A DNA stretch of 7,202 nucleotides, taken from positions 1 to 7,202 of the forward strand of contig PLEA01000230.1 of assembly GCA_003136335.1 (NCBI GenBank). Reading direction: 5' to 3'. This stretch comes from Acidobacteriaceae bacterium. GTDB lineage: Bacteria > Acidobacteriota > Terriglobia > Terriglobales > SbA1. This document shows positions 1-5,041 of the stretch, one piece after another (position 1 is the stretch's first letter; each line of letters opens with the position of its first letter). A program made the position numbers and the translations under genes. The notes beneath the pieces are model-generated. The model searched no databases, was not told the DNA's origin, and worked only from the letters and a program-made list of their open reading frames with translations.

Positions 1-48
1 ACTTTCACTGCGCAGGAAGTGAGACAGGACCTTGGCTTGGACGATTGA
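1..48 (+). CDS. RelB-like antitoxin, C-terminal end only (partial)
   Basis: The first frame is open from the left edge and ends at TGA 46-48, giving a 15-residue tail, TFTAQEVRQDLGLDD. Such a tail (an EV..ELGL-type ending) is typical of RelB/DUF6290-like antitoxins that precede RelE-type toxins. The expected toxin start (TTG 32) lies inside this tail, so the two genes overlap by about 17 bases, as is usual for translationally coupled toxin-antitoxin pairs. The antitoxin would bind and neutralise the toxin and repress its own promoter; the DNA-binding N-terminus lies outside the window. The call rests on position and a short tail only. Confidence 0.5.
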   Translation, partial: TFTAQEVRQDLGLDD

Positions 49-299
49 GTACACCGACGTTGCTGCGGACACAGCTTCGCAAGCTGGACAAAGCGGTAGC
101 TCGTCGCATTCTCAATTACATGGACCAACGTATCGCTCGCCTTGAGGACGCACGCAGCATGGGCAAAGCGCTGCGTGGACCCTTGGGCGACTTTTGGCGC
201 TATCGCGTAGGAGAATACCGCATCATTTGCGAACTTCATGATCTGACGTTGCGTGCATTGGTGGTGCGTTTGGGAAGTCGAAAAGATATTTACCGATAG
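45..299 (+). CDS. RelE/ParE-family toxin, N-terminus probably frameshifted
   Basis: This is a type II toxin of the RelE/ParE superfamily, most members of which cleave mRNA on the ribosome or inhibit gyrase. Family landmarks are the Q-L-R-K-L-D-K helix near the start, GKAL.GPLG in the middle, the core strand WRYRVGEYRIICE, and the C-terminal VVRLGSRKDIYR with its basic residues and final Tyr. The longest open frame starts at TTG 45 and gives 84 aa, but its first residues (STPTLLR) do not look like the family. In the neighbouring frame, TTG 32 opens with A-W-T-I-E-Y-T-D-V-A-A, the usual RelE first beta strand. Skipping one base at about 67-68 joins it to TQLRKLDK and gives an 88-aa protein of normal length. 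So there is an apparent extra G: either a mutation that inactivates the toxin or a sequence error. It overlaps the antitoxin tail. Confidence 0.8.
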   Translation: MSTPTLLRTQLRKLDKAVARRILNYMDQRIARLEDARSMGKALRGPLGDFWRYRVGEYRIICELHDLTLRALVVRLGSRKDIYR

Positions 300-311
300 A
301 TTCGAAGCTTC

Positions 312-374
312 AGAACACAGAACTGTTCGTACTCTTCTCTTGGCAACTAATTCAGAACTGAGAACCGAGAACTG
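312..374. repeat. Clusters of AGAACTG-type heptamers
   Basis: Three tandem heptamers occur at 354-374 (AGAACTG, AGAACCG, AGAACTG). A related pair lies at 312-325 (AGAACAC, AGAACTG). They fill most of the 80-base gap between the toxin gene and the convergent DUF3106-like gene. The function is unknown; similar short repeats may occur between other genes of this genome. No clear terminator hairpin is visible here. Confidence 0.6.
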
Positions 375-379
375 TCCCC

Positions 380-1000
380 CTATTCCTGCGGACCGTTCTC
401 TCCGCCCTCGGCTGGAGCGAGAGGCAGCCGCGTGGCACCGCGCATCATTGCGCGCTCCTGGTTGGAGAACATACCTCGGAAGCGTTCGGAGTTGATGACC
501 GTTTCGCGCTGCTCCGGCGGCATCGCCCGCAAGTCGTGGACGGCGGTTATCACCATGCGCCAGCGATCGGGAGGAAGCTGCCGCATCTGGCCAAAGATCT
601 GTCGCGCTTGCTGTTTTTGCTCGGGCGTCAGATGCTCCCACGTTTCCATGCGGTTCAACATGCGCAATTGCTGTTGCGGCGGCAGATTGGAAAAGTGCTG
701 CAATCGCTGTCGAAGTCGCTGCTGTCGTTCCGGGGACAAACTGCGGAACGCGGAATCGTTCTGCAGTGCGCGCTCCTGTTCCGCCGGAGGCAAGTCTTTG
801 TAGCGCCGAAGCCAGTCGCCGGCGTGACCACGAACATGCGGCGGTTCCTGCTGCTGCCGAGGTGGGGGCGGTGCCGCCGCATGTCTCTGCTGAGCTGCGT
901 GGAAAGCGCCGATGCCCGCCAGACAGGGCGAGGAAATGGAGATAGCGATCGCGAGACCGGCGGTCACCAGCCAACCCACCCTGTGTTTTCCCTGCCGCAT
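380..1000 (-). CDS. Secreted DUF3106-like protein with six 18-residue repeats
   Basis: This 206-aa protein has an N-terminal signal peptide: basic residues 2-7, hydrophobic stretch 8-24, and a likely signal peptidase I cut after C-L-A (residue 28). A Pro/Gln/Ala-rich linker follows at about 35-60. The body is Gln/Arg-rich and helical, with an L-x-P-[EDQ]-[QR] motif recurring at residues 70, 88, 106, 124, 142 and 160, exactly 18 residues apart. I assign it tentatively to the DUF3106 type; its biochemical role is unknown. The L-T-P-E-Q form of the motif recalls the LTxxQ motifs of the periplasmic chaperones Spy and CpxP, but homology is not shown. It is the last gene of the sigma/anti-sigma operon, 82 bases after the anti-sigma stop, so it is probably co-transcribed and may be an effector of that regulon. 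The ATG is preceded by a G-rich stretch (GGCGGGGG). Confidence 0.82.
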   Translation of the reverse strand: MRQGKHRVGWLVTAGLAIAISISSPCLAGIGAFHAAQQRHAAAPPPPRQQQEPPHVRGHAGDWLRRYKDLPPAEQERALQNDSAFRSLSPERQQRLRQRLQHFSNLPPQQQLRMLNRMETWEHLTPEQKQQARQIFGQMRQLPPDRWRMVITAVHDLRAMPPEQRETVINSERFRGMFSNQERAMMRGATRLPLAPAEGGENGPQE

Positions 1001-1082
1001 TTCCCCCGCCTTGCCTTACACTTCACCGTGCTTCATGTCATTTCGCATTAAATCGCCCCGTGACAAATAGCGCGCGCACCGT

Positions 1083-1562
1083 CTACGGATTCGCTGCGAC
1101 ATTCTGCTGCAGTTCCAGATCATCCAGCAACTCGAAATCCGAATACATGTCGTGATTATTATCTAAAGTCTGCAGATCGCTTACTGCGGAGCCCGGCGGT
1201 TCATTCACGGAAGCTTCCTGTCCGTGATTGATAATCCCGCTGTTTCGCGTGAAGAACAGGCCCACGCCAACCCCCAGGAGCACGGTGAGCGCCGCCGCCA
1301 GCACGGGACGACGAAACCAATGCACCCAGCCCGCTTGTGGTTTGGACATTTCTTCGCGCAGCCGAGCCTGCAGGCGCACATCGAAATACGGCGACGGCTC
1401 TGGAGTCTGCCACCCGTCGAGCAGCACCATGGTTGCGCGCATCGCTTTCAATTGTTCCGCACAAGTGCCACAACTCTCCAGATGCTTGCCCTCGTCCGCT
1501 GTGGGGGCGCTGAATCCAGCCGCCACATCGGGTATCCTTTCACGAATTTCATCGCATTTCAT
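1083..1562 (-). CDS. Anti-sigma factor, ZAS zinc-finger, single membrane helix
   Basis: This 159-aa membrane protein should sequester the ECF sigma factor encoded just upstream. Numbered from the chosen ATG, Cys3, His27, Cys31 and Cys34 form the C-x23-H-x3-C-x2-C pattern of the zinc-binding anti-sigma (ZAS/zf-HC2) domain. A Pro-rich linker and an amphipathic Arg/Glu region follow, then one transmembrane helix at about 86-104 and a roughly 55-residue outer part ending in an acidic, Leu-rich tail (FELLDDLELQQ). The open frame could start at GTG 1568. I prefer ATG 1562 because AGAGGA lies seven bases before it but only a couple of bases from the GTG. The gene begins about 58 bases after the sigma stop, in the same direction. 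Release of sigma by proteolysis or a conformational change in response to envelope signals is usual for the family and is inferred here. Confidence 0.9.
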   Translation of the reverse strand: MKCDEIRERIPDVAAGFSAPTADEGKHLESCGTCAEQLKAMRATMVLLDGWQTPEPSPYFDVRLQARLREEMSKPQAGWVHWFRRPVLAAALTVLLGVGVGLFFTRNSGIINHGQEASVNEPPGSAVSDLQTLDNNHDMYSDFELLDDLELQQNVAANP

Positions 1563-1620
1563 AACCACGTCCTCTTAATTTGTTTCGCCTTGTCGCTCAC
1601 AAAGAGACAAATCAAACTGC

Positions 1621-2397
1621 CTAAACGAATTCTTTTAACTGTTCCCGCAGAGTCTCATAGGCCCGGAAGAGCAACGATTTGGTCGCCGACTCGCTCTTCT
1701 TCAAAACTTCGGCAATTTCCTTGTAATCCATCTGCTGGTACTTGTGCATGATGACCGCCAGCCGCTGTTGCTCGGGCAGCGCCTCTACCTTACGGCGAAT
1801 TGCCATCATGCGCTCCCGGCGCACCATGTCCTGTTCGGCGGTCAGGGTCCCGTCCGGCAGTTCGAGCGTGGCACCAGTATCCTCATCAGGCTCGTCAAGG
1901 CTGACCGTGACCTCCGGACGCTCGTGGCGCGTGTCGCGCGCATGATTCACGGCGAGATTGGTCGCGATGCGATACAGCCAGGTCGTAAATTTCGCGCTGG
2001 CCTCGTAGCTCTGGCGCGAGCGATACACCCGCAAAAAAACTTCCTGTGCCAAGTCTTCTGCTGCCGCCGTATTGCGCGCCATGCGGTACATGAAACTCAC
2101 CATGGGACGGCGATATTTTTGCACCAAGTAATCAAATGCCGACTGATCACCTGCTTTGGCGCGCAGCATGATCGCGGCGTCGGAATCGCTACCCCCAACC
2201 GCAGCCGAGAATGGAGCGGACGCCTGCGGCGTGGCCGCAGCCATCAGCATGCCCCGATCCAGTGCGGCAGTGCTCACACTAGTTTCAACCCCATGGTGGC
2301 CCGAAAGTTGCGACTTTTGCGTGTCAGATGGAGTCGTGGAAGCCCCAGGGGATACAGAAGATAGCTGGGTCCGCGACGGTTTTGGGTCGGGTGCCAT
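1621..2397 (-). CDS. ECF-type RNA polymerase sigma factor (RpoE-like)
   Basis: This sigma-70 family protein of extracytoplasmic-function type directs RNA polymerase to a stress regulon. Region 2 spans about residues 84-156: G-D-Q-S-A-F-D-Y-L-V, then A-E-D-L-A-Q-E-V-F-L-R-V-Y, then F-T-T-W-L-Y-R-I-A-T-N-L. An acidic linker follows. Region 4 spans about 192-256 and includes L-P-E-Q-Q-R and the helix-turn-helix around Y-K-E-I-A-E-V-L-K-K-S-E-S-A-T-K. At 258 aa it is longer than usual ECF factors because of about 80 N-terminal residues rich in Ser, Thr, Ala and Gln. The first ATG (2397) has no good ribosome site, so translation may begin at the internal Met50 or Met52 instead. It is the first gene of the operon with the anti-sigma and repeat protein. 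Confidence 0.92.
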   Translation of the reverse strand: MAPDPKPSRTQLSSVSPGASTTPSDTQKSQLSGHHGVETSVSTAALDRGMLMAAATPQASAPFSAAVGGSDSDAAIMLRAKAGDQSAFDYLVQKYRRPMVSFMYRMARNTAAAEDLAQEVFLRVYRSRQSYEASAKFTTWLYRIATNLAVNHARDTRHERPEVTVSLDEPDEDTGATLELPDGTLTAEQDMVRRERMMAIRRKVEALPEQQRLAVIMHKYQQMDYKEIAEVLKKSESATKSLLFRAYETLREQLKEFV

Positions 2398-2486
2398 ACG
2401 GGGGAAGCCACAGCCAGGGCGGCGTCGATCTCGTAGGCGCCCCTACCGCCGATTAGGCTACCATGCCGGGCCACTGCACCGAAACC

Positions 2487-2498
2487 CTGCAATTGCAG
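2487..2498. repeat. 12-bp perfect palindrome upstream of the sigma gene
   Basis: CTGCAATTGCAG reads the same on both strands. It lies about 90 bases before the sigma-factor ATG, in the presumed promoter region. It could be a binding site for a dimeric regulator, but a 12-mer palindrome can also arise by chance. Confidence 0.4.
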
Positions 2499-2499
2499 C

Positions 2500-2540
2500 A
2501 GAAATCTGGGGGCGGCGCTTTAAATGGCGCGCAGATTTCT
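2500..2540. repeat. Inverted repeat (9+9 bp) upstream of the sigma operon
   Basis: AGAAATCTG at 2500-2508 is perfectly inverted as CAGATTTCT at 2532-2540. Inside it GCGC at 2515-2518 can pair with GCGC at 2527-2530, leaving an A/T-rich loop. It directly adjoins the 12-bp palindrome and lies 100-140 bases before the sigma ATG. No T-run follows on either side, so it is not a standard terminator. An operator or a leader RNA hairpin is possible. Confidence 0.5.
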
Positions 2541-2601
2541 GAGCTCCGGCGCAAGTTGCATAATCGGCCCGCAAATGTTTGAATGAAATAACTCTCGCAG
2601 C

Positions 2602-2634
2602 GGGCGCTTAACTCAGCGGTAGAGTGCCATCCTC
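2602..2634 (+). pseudogene. 5' half of a tRNA (tRNA-Val-like), broken in the anticodon loop
   Basis: Starting at GGGCGCT the sequence follows tRNA positions 1-33: acceptor 5' strand, T-A at 8-9, D-stem ACTC pairing with GAGT around the loop AGCGGTA, G at 26, and anticodon 5' stem CCATC followed by CTC. From memory it closely resembles tRNA-Val genes of Acidobacteriota. After about 2634 the similarity ends. No GATGG closes the anticodon stem at the right distance, and no T-arm (GGTTCGAATCC type) or acceptor 3' strand (AGCGCCC) follows. It is therefore a fragment, not a working tRNA. It could be a remnant left by integration, deletion or rearrangement at a tRNA gene. Confidence 0.62.
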
Positions 2635-2754
2635 GCATCTCGACAGCGCCGAGAAAAGCCCGAAACAAATTGCGGCCGCGAGATGGCGGAACGAAGCAGA
2701 ACACGAAGGATTCGCACACTTGGTAAGCATCGCTAACCATCCTCAGCCCGAATG
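2635..2754. other. Gap with no recognisable gene
   Basis: About 120 bases between the tRNA fragment and the stop of the 69-aa gene. I see no plausible coding frame, promoter or terminator. GAGATGGC at 2681-2688 could in theory pair with the tRNA fragment's GCCATC, but nothing else of a tRNA 3' half is present. Confidence 0.5.
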
Positions 2755-2964
2755 CTAGGCACTAACCTGTACGGACTCCAATTCCGGGCTGCACCGGGAG
2801 TTTTGGAGGGATTTGATAGCGTCTTCGGCCGTGAATCTCCCCATGAGCAATGCCAGCTTGCGGTTGGTTGTCATGTGGATTGGTGTCTGATCGACCCGCT
2901 GCACGTATTGAGGGGCGCGGGTACCGCCTCGGTTCACTTTCACAACAAATTTGATGTTTTGCAT
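2755..2964 (-). CDS. Small orphan protein, 69 aa (second, decayed copy nearby)
   Basis: I do not recognise a named family. The protein begins M-Q-N-I-K-F-V-V-K-V-N-R-G-G, continues Y-V-Q-R-V-D-Q-T-P-I, then T-T-N-R-K-L-A-L-L-M-G-R-F-T-A-E-D, and ends in a polar tail. There is no signal peptide or membrane helix, so it is probably cytoplasmic. It is likely real because GGGAG sits eight bases before the ATG and because a diverged copy at 4640-4791 keeps the same core peptide. The gene lies 51 bases after the zinc-ribbon membrane protein gene on the same strand and may share its transcript. The central TTNRKLALxMGRFTAE block is the most conserved part and probably the functional core. Confidence 0.72.
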   Translation of the reverse strand: MQNIKFVVKVNRGGTRAPQYVQRVDQTPIHMTTNRKLALLMGRFTAEDAIKSLQNSRCSPELESVQVSA

Positions 2965-3015
2965 ACCTTAATCTCCCTAAATGGAAAAATTCTCAGGAAC
3001 GGATGAGGCGGCGGT

Positions 3016-3228
3016 TCATTTTGTTGAAGTCGGGTACACTACCGCCGTAAAGGGCTTGCCACACTCCAAGCAATTTGCCTTTAATCGAGACGTGATCAAT
3101 CCGCAAGACGGACACATCCTCTGTGATCCATACCCCGCGACCTGTGGTTTCAGCTTGCGAATCCAGAGGAGCAGCAGGATCGTGAACAGCACGATAAGCA
3201 GACCGAGGGAAATACTGGCTATGCTCAT
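3016..3228 (-). CDS. Small membrane protein with C-terminal zinc ribbon, 70 aa
   Basis: The predicted protein has one hydrophobic helix at about residues 4-24 (S-I-S-L-G-L-L-I-V-L-F-T-I-L-L-L-L-W-I), a basic stretch (RKLKPQ), then two C-x2-C knuckles, C-P-S-C-G and C-L-E-C-G, separated by 12 residues. This is the pattern of a small zinc ribbon facing the cytoplasm. The open frame extends 17 codons further up to 3279. I choose ATG 3228 because AAGGG lies eight bases upstream and the hydrophobic helix then begins at the N-terminus. The function is unknown; such proteins often serve as small anchors or regulators. It is followed on the same strand by the 69-aa orphan gene. Confidence 0.72.
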   Translation of the reverse strand: MSIASISLGLLIVLFTILLLLWIRKLKPQVAGYGSQRMCPSCGLITSRLKANCLECGKPFTAVVYPTSTK

Positions 3229-3442
3229 CAAAGCGACCCTTCTTGGCGAGTCCTGCACCAAACCGGACGAGCAGACCACGCACTCGCAGAAAAGCCTAAG
3301 TTGGAAGAACTTCAGATGGACTGGCTTAGGTCAGAAGACCTGAAAGAGGAGAAAAACGTAACCGCCCCGATAGTTATTATAGCAGTCCATGCACTCTGTC
3401 GTTGCCAAAGGGTGGCGAGGCGTACCATTGGGCATGCACCAA

Positions 3443-3591
3443 ATGAATCTAGAATACTTTGACGATGACCCGTCTTATAACTCGGTACCCGCTGATGTTC
3501 TCCTTAGAGGGAAGAGCCAGAAAAAGAAGAGGACGAAGAGGAACACGACGACAAGGAAGATGACGATGGGGACGACGGCTACTCGGAGTGA
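3443..3591 (+). pseudogene. Frameshifted gene for a short, highly acidic protein
   Basis: From ATG 3443 one frame reads M-N-L-E-Y-F-D-D-D-P-S-Y-N-S-V-P-A-D-V-L-L. It then turns abruptly into a basic, unlikely sequence (KKKRTKRN). At the same place the adjacent frame reads R-E-E-P-E-K-E-E-D-E-E-E and continues Asp-rich to G-Y-S-E and TGA 3589-3591. Joined near 3505-3510 the two halves form a coherent acidic protein of about 49 residues. From memory, small acidobacterial proteins of the form YFDDDPxYN...VPADVLLREEP...GYSE exist. A one-base loss (or two-base gain) within CTTAGAGGG explains the break. The second half alone has no start, because a TAG at 3505 precedes it. No clear ribosome site is seen; starts at 3434 or 3389 are possible. 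Confidence 0.55.
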
Positions 3592-3649
3592 CCATCGAGT
3601 GAGTCCGGTTCGTTTTAGCTTCGCTCTTAGATAGCAGGGTCGCGGCGAG

Positions 3650-4123
3650 TCAAGACAGGCGCAGACTCTTGAGCGAGGCGCGAGCCGCTCCTCGACTGAT
3701 GTCAGGCACAACGACCAATTCAAGAACGGTGACACCTGAGAGTGCAACTTGATATTCCTCGATCTCGCGTATGGTCTTAGGGGGACTGAAATTCCACTGC
3801 TGGCGCACAATTTCTTGAAACGAGCGTCCGCCATCCGGAGACCATCGCAAGACGAACTCTTGGGTACGCTCTGTCTCAGATTCTTCGAACACGAGCGCAA
3901 TCCGTGTGAGTCGTTGCGGCTTGTCGAAGATTAGCCGGACAGTCTGAGTGCCAGAATCGGCGGCACGCCAGCCCTGCGTTTCTCCCGAGACCAGCGCGGA
4001 CTCGACCGGATATTCCTTGTCTTCCGATGTGACCTCGACCACGGCTGCACGGTCGAGGTCCAGCCAGCCTTCGTCGAGATGCGGAGCATCCTCGGGAATC
4101 GGCGTGATTAAACGTTTGCGCAT
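3650..4123 (-). CDS. Discoidin (F5/8 type C)-like domain protein, 157 aa
   Basis: This soluble protein has no signal peptide or membrane helix. After about 35 N-terminal residues (D-E-G-W-L-D-L-D-R-A-A) it reads as a beta-sandwich of the discoidin/galactose-binding type: S-A-L-V-S-G-E-T-Q-G-W-R-A-A, T-V-R-L-I-F-D-K-P-Q-R-L-T-R-I-A-L-V-F-E-E, E-F-V-L-R-W-S-P-D-G-G-R-S-F, and a final strand A-S-L-K-S-L-R-L-S. In this fold the pattern 'surface strand, then F-D-x-P, then hydrophobic strand' is common, and ligands are sugars or lipids. Here neither ligand nor process can be inferred. AGAGG lies about 13 bases before the ATG, rather far. It is transcribed divergently from the cold-shock gene and shares the 210-base gap with it. 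Confidence 0.78.
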   Translation of the reverse strand: MRKRLITPIPEDAPHLDEGWLDLDRAAVVEVTSEDKEYPVESALVSGETQGWRAADSGTQTVRLIFDKPQRLTRIALVFEESETERTQEFVLRWSPDGGRSFQEIVRQQWNFSPPKTIREIEEYQVALSGVTVLELVVVPDISRGAARASLKSLRLS

Positions 4124-4210
4124 AATACGCTAATTTACCTCTCATCTTGCTCTCGTGATCGCCGATTGGCACGGACCCGGCCTTTGGAGCCGCTTTCTCC
4201 GTTCAGGGTA

Positions 4211-4216
4211 TATAAT
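4211..4216 (+). promoter_or_regulatory. Probable -10 box (TATAAT) for the cold-shock gene
   Basis: A perfect TATAAT sits about 118 bases before the cold-shock ATG. No good -35 box lies at 16-18 bases; TTTGGA at 4183-4188 is 22 bases away, so the promoter may use an extended -10 or a weak -35. Transcription from here would give a leader of roughly 110 bases, which suits cold-shock mRNAs. Confidence 0.5.
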
Positions 4217-4333
4217 TACATCAGCTAAGTTTGACTCAAGCAGTTGAAAGTCGGTACCGCCAACCAGCGTCACCCCTTCTCACCCGCAGCGATTCTTCTC
4301 GGCACAATTCAAAAAAGGAAATAGGAATATCAA

Positions 4334-4537
4334 ATGGCAGAACAAGGAACAGTGAAGTGGTTCAACGACGCAAAAGGCTATGGCTTTATCAGCCGTCAAA
4401 CTGGCGAGGATGTTTTCGTGCATTTCTCCGCTATTCAGGCAGGCGGCTTCAAGAGCCTGCAAGAAGGGCAAGCGGTGCAGTTCGACGTGACCAAAGGCCC
4501 GAAGGGCTGGCAAGCTGAGAACGTTCAGGCGGTCTAA
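4334..4537 (+). CDS. cspA: Cold-shock protein, CspA family
   Basis: This 67-aa protein is one complete cold-shock domain, a five-stranded beta barrel that binds single-stranded RNA and DNA and loosens RNA structure so that mRNAs stay translatable. Visible landmarks are G-T-V-K-W-F-N (5-11), RNP1 as K-G-Y-G-F-I (14-19), RNP2 as V-F-V-H-F (27-31), and the closing [10 protein letters not shown]. Length and motifs are those of the family, with nothing missing. The ribosome site is TAGGA seven bases before the ATG, with AAGGA slightly further up. The gene is a single transcription unit: -10 box at 4211, long leader, and a strong terminator just after the stop. The leader may carry temperature-dependent control, which cannot be shown from the sequence alone. 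Whether it is cold-induced or constitutive is open. Confidence 0.97.
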   Translation: MAEQGTVKWFNDAKGYGFISRQTGEDVFVHFSAIQAGGFKSLQEGQAVQFDVTKGPKGWQAENVQAV

Positions 4538-4563
4538 GGGTCCGACGCTCTCTAAGCGATAAC

Positions 4564-4600
4564 AAAATGCCCGAGATTCGAAAGGATCTCGGGCATTTTT
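4564..4600 (+). terminator. Rho-independent terminator of the cold-shock gene
   Basis: A perfect 11-bp stem, ATGCCCGAGAT (4567-4577) with ATCTCGGGCAT (4586-4596), encloses an 8-base loop and is followed by TTTT. It starts about 27 bases after the cspA stop. A-run before and T-run after make it usable from both directions. Confidence 0.93.
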
Positions 4601-4639
4601 CGTTTTGAGCGTGTCAACTGTTTTCAGGCGCGATCCTGT

Positions 4640-4791
4640 TCAGGCAGTAGTTCCGGGCTGCACCGCAAAGTTTGGATGACTTGACAGCGCTTCGGCTGTG
4701 AACCTTCCCATAATCAGTGCCAGCTTACGGTTGGTTGTCGTCTGGATGGAGTCCGATCAATCCGCTGCACGCACTCGAAGTCATGGTGTCG
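4640..4791 (-). pseudogene. Decayed second copy of the 69-aa orphan gene
   Basis: On the - strand one frame reads V-Q-R-I-D-R-T-P. The next frame reads I-Q-T-T-T-N-R-K-L-A-L-I-M-G-R-F-T-A-E and runs on to TGA at 4642-4640. Joined, they match residues of the intact protein encoded at 2755-2964 (VQRVDQTPI and TTNRKLALLMGRFTAE). At the DNA level 4650-4771 matches 2781-2905, by eye about four bases in five, with several single-base gaps. One missing base near the codons for Pro-Ile breaks the frame, and a second near Ala-Glu changes the C-terminus (now ALSSHPNFAVQPGTTA). The N-terminal part (KFVVKV) is not recognisable. This is a remnant of an old duplication or of a multi-copy family. Confidence 0.68.
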
Positions 4792-5041
4792 TTTTTGTGT
4801 TCTTCCTAGCGCAGTCTACAACTCGCTGGGCGCAGGGGTGCCACCCACGGTCCAAGCAGCAGGTCGGCTTCGAAAAGGAAGATCAGGACTTGGTTTCTGC
4901 GTTGGCAGCCTCGAAGAATGCGTCTTGCTGTCGGTGTGCGAAGCGCAGAGCCGGTACCAGACTGACTAGCACGGACGCGAATTTCTCCACCAGAGCCGCT
5001 ATCGTTGACCTTGCCCTTCATCCCCCGTAACATTCTCGCCA
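4792..5041. other. Gap with no supported gene
   Basis: About 250 bases between the decayed copy and the kinase start. Open frames exist on both strands but show no recognisable domain, no ribosome site and no family resemblance. The kinase promoter should lie here, but I see no convincing -35/-10 pair. Confidence 0.5.

Noticed and set aside
1016..1050. Eleven-codon leader-like frame before the DUF3106-like gene (MRNDMKHGEV)
   Set aside because: No ribosome site or attenuator structure is visible; short frames like this are expected by chance.
536..1051. 171-codon open frame on the + strand
   Set aside because: It lies wholly opposite the DUF3106-like gene, whose signal peptide and 18-residue repeats are clear; its own product is Arg/Leu/Cys-rich with no domain.
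1224..1751. Long + strand frame across the anti-sigma and sigma genes
   Set aside because: Antisense to two well-supported genes and without family features; a by-product of GC-rich codon use.
1744..2364. 206-codon + strand frame opposite the sigma gene
   Set aside because: The - strand frame has unmistakable sigma region 2 and 4 motifs; this one has none.
2453..2740. 95-codon - strand frame upstream of the sigma gene
   Set aside because: It runs through the inverted repeats and the tRNA fragment, and its Cys/Phe-rich product looks like non-coding sequence.
2602..2760. Split tRNA with an intron in the anticodon loop
   Set aside because: GATGG at 2682 could close the anticodon stem, but no T-arm or acceptor 3' strand follows, so no intron-containing tRNA can be assembled.
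3326..3341. Small hairpin AGGTC-AGAA-GACCT as a terminator
   Set aside because: Only a 5-bp stem with no T-run and no gene ending at it on the matching strand.
3475..3900. 141-codon - strand frame overlapping the discoidin-like gene
   Set aside because: Shifted frame of a better gene; its end is the reverse of the acidic tract, giving an artificial run of Val, Phe and Leu.
4698..5030. 110-codon + strand frame before the kinase, and an opposing 89-codon frame
   Set aside because: Neither has a ribosome site or recognisable domain, and the first part is antisense to the decayed 69-aa copy.
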